Assembly (NCBI RefSeq): GCF_910592395.1
Contig: NC_088318.1
Location: forward strand, 3,286,001-3,350,000
Source: Lineus longissimus
Taxonomy: Eukaryota > Nemertea > Pilidiophora > Heteronemertea > Lineidae
DNA length: 64,000 nt
Direction of reading: 5' to 3'
Positions 59,101 to 64,000 of this stretch are shown piece after piece. Every line of letters begins with the position of its first letter. The stretch's first letter is position 1. Both the position numbers and the translations under genes were made by a program. The notes under the pieces were generated by a model. That model saw only the letters and a list, made by a program, of their open reading frames with translations, searched no databases and was not told the DNA's origin.

Positions 59101-60529
59101 GCTCACTCCCTGGCCCAACATCCTCAACGTTCGGTAGAATAGGCTTGTTGATGAAGTCGTTCGGATCTTCGTCTGCTGTGTCGTCGTCCAAACAATCCCC
59201 CCGATTGATCTTCTCTGTGATTGCTTCATGTAGCACGACAACTTTCTCATACTCTTCCAAGATCTGTTGAGTTTTGATGTGGGCATTCTTTACAAATAAA
59301 AGCTTCAATCGGGGCAACATCAAAGTGACCTTACCATGGCATGTTGTGGGGAAATTATTCAGTAGGTAGCGGAATAAAATGAGCAAGCTGACAATACCAT
59401 TGTGGGGGCTGACCCTTTGGTTGCTGAGGTAATCCACCACCTGTCCTTGGAAAAATTCTGAAGAGGCAATTGTAGACATGACTTTCTGGATGTTCAACGC
59501 CAAGGTCGTGGACTGGCAGAGTTTTGCAAAGATCCGTAGGAGCGTCTCCACACGTTCTGGTTTAGAGTTTTGAGAATCCAAGGACGCTTCTAACTTTGGC
59601 ATGTTCTTCATCAAGAACAAGGCATTGTCTTCACCTGTGCGTTGGTCCATTATCTCCAATTCCTTGTTTGATAAGACTGGACAGTCCCAGCTAGTAACTG
59701 CTCCTTGGTACCACTGCGCATTTCGTGAACCTCGCTGGCCAGACCCTCTGTTTCCTCCTCCCTGTTGCCCACGCATGTTTTGCATACTTCCATAGCCCCT
59801 ATGCAGCTGCTCTTCTCGAGCATTCCCTGTTAAATTATCACAGCTCTGACCTATCCCCATACCACCACGACCAAAACCACGTCCACGATTCTGGCCACGC
59901 CCTCGGTTGCCCCTTTCGCTGTCTTGATTCCCTGAACCAAGACTTTGTCCAGACCCTCTGCCCCTTCCTCGGTGATTGTTTTCACTACACTGCTCACCAC
60001 TCTGTTTATTTCCTCTTGACTCTGATGCGGTTCTGCTCCTATTTCCTCGTCGCCCACGGCTCGTGTCCTGGTTTATTCCACGACCCTGAGTATTTCCATC
60101 ATCTCTTCTATCAGACCTGATGTCGGCTGTAAAATCAAAGCTCCTTCCTCGACCTCTACCCCTATTAGAGTCGTAGTATCCTGCACTGTTCCCAGGGCCT
60201 TGGTTTTCGGCATCCTGGTTCCGGTTACTTGGACGTCCTCTGCCTCTGTCGCTTCCACCACCTCTATTTGGATGGCCTCGAACCCTCTTCGTTGGAGCAT
60301 CTTCTTTTGAAGTGGGCAAGTTATAAGCGGAACCAACAGTGAACGGCAGCTGCCCTGTGCTTGCATATCGAGAAGACTGGAAACCAGACTGGTAACCATC
60401 GTAGTCAGAGTAAGAGTTTCTTTGGTCACCACTCTTTGCTCTCACTGATCCTCGTTGAGGATTTGAGCCTTGGACATTGGGTCTTACCTTGGGTCTGGCA
60501 CCACCAAAAATATCTCTTGATGGAAGCAT
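53193..60529 (-). CDS. ZNFX1: NFX1-type zinc finger helicase ZNFX1
   Basis: Two coding exons, 60529-53770 and 53491-53193, joined in phase 1; about 2,352 residues from the ATG at 60529. Order: RG/RGG-rich N-terminus (about residues 40-280, RGRGRSFDF, NRGRGQNRGRGFGRGG), armadillo-like region with FAKLCQSTTLALNIQKVMS, then an SF1 (Upf1-like) helicase with GPPGTGKT (790-797), VEEAAEVLE (motif II, near 1178), GDHKQLRP, VDNYQGEENDVI and SISRAK, then repeated NFX1-type zinc fingers (about 1464-2010, e.g. LPCGHVCDLSCHPYD, LPCGHTCSETCG), and a final zinc-finger-like WYRCQKGHFLCI...CVKC, ending in a second RGG tail (GRGRRGRGRGG). Human ZNFX1 (about 1,918 residues) senses viral dsRNA and sits on mitochondria; the nematode protein acts in germ granules in small-RNA inheritance. 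The large size here comes mainly from the RGG ends. The start was taken at the first ATG; the frame is open to the acceptor at 60544. Confidence 0.97.
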
Positions 60530-60544
60530 CGTCAAGGTGGCAAC
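60530..60544 (-). other. 5' UTR part of the ZNFX1 main exon
   Basis: An acceptor (CTCCATTTTTCAG) ends at 60545, leaving 15 nt of exon before the ATG. So at least one upstream non-coding exon must exist. Confidence 0.75.
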
Positions 60545-62195
60545 CTGAAAAATGGAGAACAGTATGTCAAGTCATTGTGTCAAATTGAACTGGTCCAATT
60601 TGCTTCCTTTGCAGCGAAACTCTGGCTTGGAGTCAACGGTGTGCAAGAAATGGTATGGATTGAGTGTTGTGCAATGCAATGACCACCTTTTGACAAACAT
60701 TGAAATTTTAGGCTTGGCGAATAACATTTTGAAAGAAGTAGTGCTTCGTGATCCTACAAAGGATTCTATTATTCAAGTCTTATCTTGATGGGATTTAAAA
60801 AAATCGTTTTCAAGTATCCCAGACAAACAAGTTCACAGCTTCGTCTTAGCCAGTAAAGGGCCCGGCTGTCAAGAACTTTGTAGCTAAAATTGAAAAGGCC
60901 AACAAAATATGCAAACACGGTAAGGGATCATCTCAAAATTGTTTAATGCCATGAGGGATGAAATACTTTTCTATATGGGGAGGCGGTCAGCCATTTCCCT
61001 GACAAAATTTCATCTTTTCAAGCTTGGCATCATCTGAAATAATAAAAGTAACGATGCCGGACATCAGTATCTTTTCGTCATTTGGGGGAGAGGGTTCAGA
61101 AAGAGGTGAAGATAGTACATCCCTCTCGGCACCAAGCAAGTTTTAGATCATCCCAAAGCAGGGACGGGACCTACCCCATTCGCAGGAGAGTATGCAGCTG
61201 GCTAACTTTCCCTCGAGTCTCGAGTTATTGGTACAATACAATGGTCCTTTGGTTTAAAGGCTGTAATCAGAACGAAAGATGTTACATTACACGACGTCTG
61301 AAGTAAAATTTTATTGCTCAATCTTACATTATAAGACAATGCTATATAAAATACACATACACAGCACATGACAATACATATATAGGACTGATGATTAGGG
61401 AGTGTACGGATAAAACTCTGTAGAAAGAGTAGGAATTTTGGGTAGGGTTCCATCTGACCGATCTCAACCTCCCTACGATACTAGTATAATGATAATAAAG
61501 AATGTAATGATATGATTATATGATTACCGTATCTGATAATGATTATATGATTACCGTATATGATGATGATAATCAGGTGAGAATCGATTTGTCCTGGTAT
61601 TGATAAGTGTTTACAATTGAGTCGAATTCTTCTGTTGTCTTTTATTGAGACATGTTGTAATAAAGTTGATATCATATTTACATATTTCTGTGGCTGAAAG
61701 CAATGGCCTATCACACTGTTCCAGTCATGTCTGTCTATGTCAATTCAAGGTAGATGGAAGCCATTCGTATAGCCCTGCATGCAGTAGGCCTACTTGTGAT
61801 CAGAGTCTTTCAAATAAATTCGTTTGAAAGACTCTGTTGAGATGTAGCCTATACTCGCATCGATGGAGGGAGCAGCTCAAACTGACGAAATGATGGAAAA
61901 ATCGAAGCGGATACGACAGCGTCCAATCCACCGATGTCGTCTGCTCCTCTCGCGCACGTTTCATGAGCTCGGTCATGAGTGCCGAGTGAAAGGCCCTGAA
62001 ACTAAGGATCATCCAGCATAGGGCTTCCATCCAAACTCCCCTTCTAGGCTTCTTCGCGCAGTCCTTACGTCTCGAAATCCAGTCGATTCAATACATTCCA
62101 GCTGTATATATGCATTCAGTGTATAGGCCCTGTTGTATTGACAACCGGACGGACGGGACACAGCCGAGTTTACAGTAGTAAAGAAAGACACTTAC
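60545..62195. other. Probable ZNFX1 intron 1; no gene seen
   Basis: A/T-rich, with short GATTATATGATTACCGTATC repeats at 61508-61565. The hairpin at 61801-61836 is listed separately. No open frame of interest. Confidence 0.5.
61801..61836. repeat. Perfect 14-bp inverted repeat
   Basis: CAGAGTCTTTCAAA, 8-bp spacer TAAATTCG, then TTTGAAAGACTCTG: perfect arms. It could fold as a hairpin in RNA or be a binding site for a dimeric protein or the end of a repeat. No function can be shown. Confidence 0.9.
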
Positions 62196-62226
62196 CTTTC
62201 TTCCATTGTCTTGTGCGTTGCTATGA
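62196..62226 (-). other. Probable first exon of ZNFX1 (5' UTR) with uORF start
   Basis: On the minus strand, GCGCACAAGACAATGGAAGAAAG is followed by a GTAAGTG donor at 62195. Joining to the acceptor at 60544 gives an ATG-GAA-GAA-AGG-TTG-CCA-CCT-TGA upstream ORF that stops two bases before the main ATG. The exon's 5' end is not defined. Assignment to ZNFX1 rests on strand, nearness and the strong donor. Confidence 0.45.
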
Positions 62227-62479
62227 CGGTTTGGTAGGTTAATGGAGAAATCAACAGAAATATTTCACCCATCTGAGTATGTTCAAGCTCTGTACATTAT
62301 TGAAGCCTTTGTACTGATATATAATGCCCAGCAGACAGCGAATCTAAAACTGGAAATTACGCATGGATTCGCCGAAACTATTCCCGGGAAATATCCATTC
62401 GTCGGTTTCGAGCGCGTGGAGGTTTTCAATCGTTCCAGACGGCGGTGTCGGATGCGTCATGGGGAAAATCAATAAATGC

Positions 62480-64000
62480 CAGACTATAGTATATCATTTG
62501 GAAAAATGTCAATGAATGATATTTTGAATGACATGGAGTGTTTGCTATGGAAAATATATCACGGTACTGGTGCACTTTGAAAAAATGTCATTGGGTCATT
62601 ATTGAATACAAGACATGGAATTATTTTATGCATATACTGGTATACATCAAAATGTCTTTCACTGTTAATAAAGACCACACTATCCGGTATTCAAGAGCGA
62701 GAAGACCCAGGTTTTTTTTTTTTAAGATTCTTATCCGAACATTATTTCTCAAAGTCGGGTAGGGCAATTTTTACTTTTTATTTTGGCTGGCATCCTCGAT
62801 GTCCACCAAATGTGTATTTTATTGATTCTACACTGAATCAAGGGTCAATTAGTTTGAACTCCTTGCCTATGCGTACCGGGCGGGTTAGGTTCGATCCGCT
62901 ACTTTTGCTTGGGACGAATAATTATTGGTCTAGTGGCCGGTCCACTGCGTCAGGAGTGTAGGGTCAAGTGCTGCTTGAAAATAACGAGATCAGAAGTAAA
63001 AACTGTATATTTACGATGAGGATGTGGTAAGCTGGTATGGAATTAAAACATTGTAACAGAGCGGTAGATGTGAGAGAGGTCAATTCACGGAGATCCCGGA
63101 AAGGGCCGAAAGGTAAGAATCTACTTTTTTGTATTTCAAAAAGTTCGCCCCGTTTACATCATGAATGTATGCTCTACACACGATGTATGATTTACGGGGG
63201 GCGAACTTTCCTACCTTTCGGTCTCTTCAAGAACTCAGTAGATTTCTTGCTCCCTCTTCCCAACTAATTTCCTCAGGATGGGCCATTCAGGCGTGGTCTA
63301 TCCTGAGCATCGCAGCTTGCAGACTATCCGTCGTTGAGGCCAGTCCACTGCGTCCGGAGTTTATATGTACCTGTGCAACAAGCAGGCAAGCCCCAACATG
63401 GTACAGACGCAGTGGACCAGCCTCGTCCTGTCGCCCGGTATTAAGGAGATCCAATTAGGATGACGCAATGGACTGCCCCCGGGAGTCTACAACATTGCTG
63501 CAACATCATAAAATGTAAGAACAGCTTTTCATAATTATTTATTTCCATGATTAAAATTAAGAGCAGACTTATGGGTATACGTGAACGTTTTACAAATACT
63601 TTTTTCTACATCCATTAGAAGCTACAAAGTACACTCATTCGCACTGGTTACAAAATATATACGCCGACACGACGGACAAAATAACCATGAAATATGCAAA
63701 CACTGTTTTCAGAATGTTTTGAAATATTTTCAGGGTCATCATTTATCATGCGCGATCCAGCATGCCTGCGCTTTACTATAAACCACTAAAATTTCGCGGG
63801 CGTTTTAGTTTCGCGTATTTTGCGAATGACTTTTCGCGAAAATAAAAATCGCAAAAAGTATTTTCTGATTGGAAATTTGAAAGAAAGCCGTCAATCCATT
63901 AAAGTAAAAATCGTGAATTTTAAATTATTTTTCGAGAATTTTCGCAAATCGCAAAAATATGAGTGGCGCAAAAATTAGACGGTTTACAGTTCGGGTAACC
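62480..64000. repeat. Repeat-rich right end of the window
   Basis: No gene seen. At 63100-63245 an imperfect palindrome: AAGTTCGCCCCGTTTACATC and the reverse, CGTATGATTTACGGGGGGCG-type, around CATGAATGTATG, with GGGCCGAAAGGTAAG / CTACCTTTCGGTCTC at its flanks. CCACTGCGTCAGGAG, CCACTGCGTCCGGAG and inverse GCAGTGGACC / GCAATGGACTGCC occur at 62940-63480, suggesting a further TIR element. At 63780-63990 TTCGCGAAAAT, AATCGCAAAAA and TTTCGCGTATTTTGCG form a CGC-AAAA repeat common in marine invertebrates. Confidence 0.6.

Noticed and set aside
62242-62475. 77-codon plus-strand frame beginning MEKSTEIFHPSEYV
   Set aside because: No homology recognised, no splice evidence, and it lies in the likely ZNFX1 promoter region. 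Kept out of the gene list, though a small gene cannot be excluded.

Overview
This is a eukaryotic nuclear window from a marine invertebrate-type bilaterian. Genes are split by short GT-AG introns, intergenic DNA and introns are full of MITEs, tRNA-derived SINEs, LINE remnants and satellites, and the protein set (a lectin-bearing polycystin-1-like receptor-channel, D-lactate dehydrogenase, ribosomal protein L14, an RGG-rich ZNFX1) is animal. I cannot fix the phylum from sequence alone; a lophotrochozoan or an invertebrate deuterostome fits best. No bacterial operon, CRISPR array or prophage is present.

Layout. (1) 1.4-6.25 kb, minus strand: the 5' part of a coiled-coil protein gene, four phase-0 exons, running off the left edge, with a possible alternative first exon at 4.9 kb. 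(2) 7.12-35.67 kb, plus strand: one large polycystin-1-like (PKD1L2-type) gene. I resolved 27 exons whose splice phases all agree, giving 2,628 codons: signal peptide, SUEL lectin, LamG-like fold, Thr-rich linker, REJ, GAIN/GPS, TM1, PLAT, and 10 further membrane segments ending in the PKD channel domain. An 11.3-kb intron inside the GAIN domain holds a 312-bp satellite, CAGT-rich DNA and several dispersed repeats. (3) 36.9-40.15 kb: a 111-bp satellite with a 901-bp higher-order repeat. (4) 40.61-42.77 kb, minus strand: RPL14, with a 5'-TOP promoter, a one-codon first coding exon, and one box C/D snoRNA-like sequence in each of three introns. (5) 43.13-49.88 kb, plus strand: LDHD, 12 exons and 550 residues, head-to-head with RPL14 about 350 bp away. 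(6) 53.19-60.53 kb, minus strand: ZNFX1, coded by one 6.8-kb exon and one short 3' exon, with a probable non-coding first exon near 62.2 kb. (7) 62.5-64 kb: repeats only.

Points most worth a second look: the three related snoRNA-like sequences in RPL14, which share one guide region but differ in the other; a recurring pattern in the polycystin gene where tandem duplications span an exon 3' end plus its splice donor (10.75, 29.55 and 34.0 kb), one giving four copies of a PLAT exon segment and another a plausible in-frame alternative donor; a 36-bp coding minisatellite in the cytoplasmic loop of the same protein; and a uORF in ZNFX1 that stops two bases before the main ATG.
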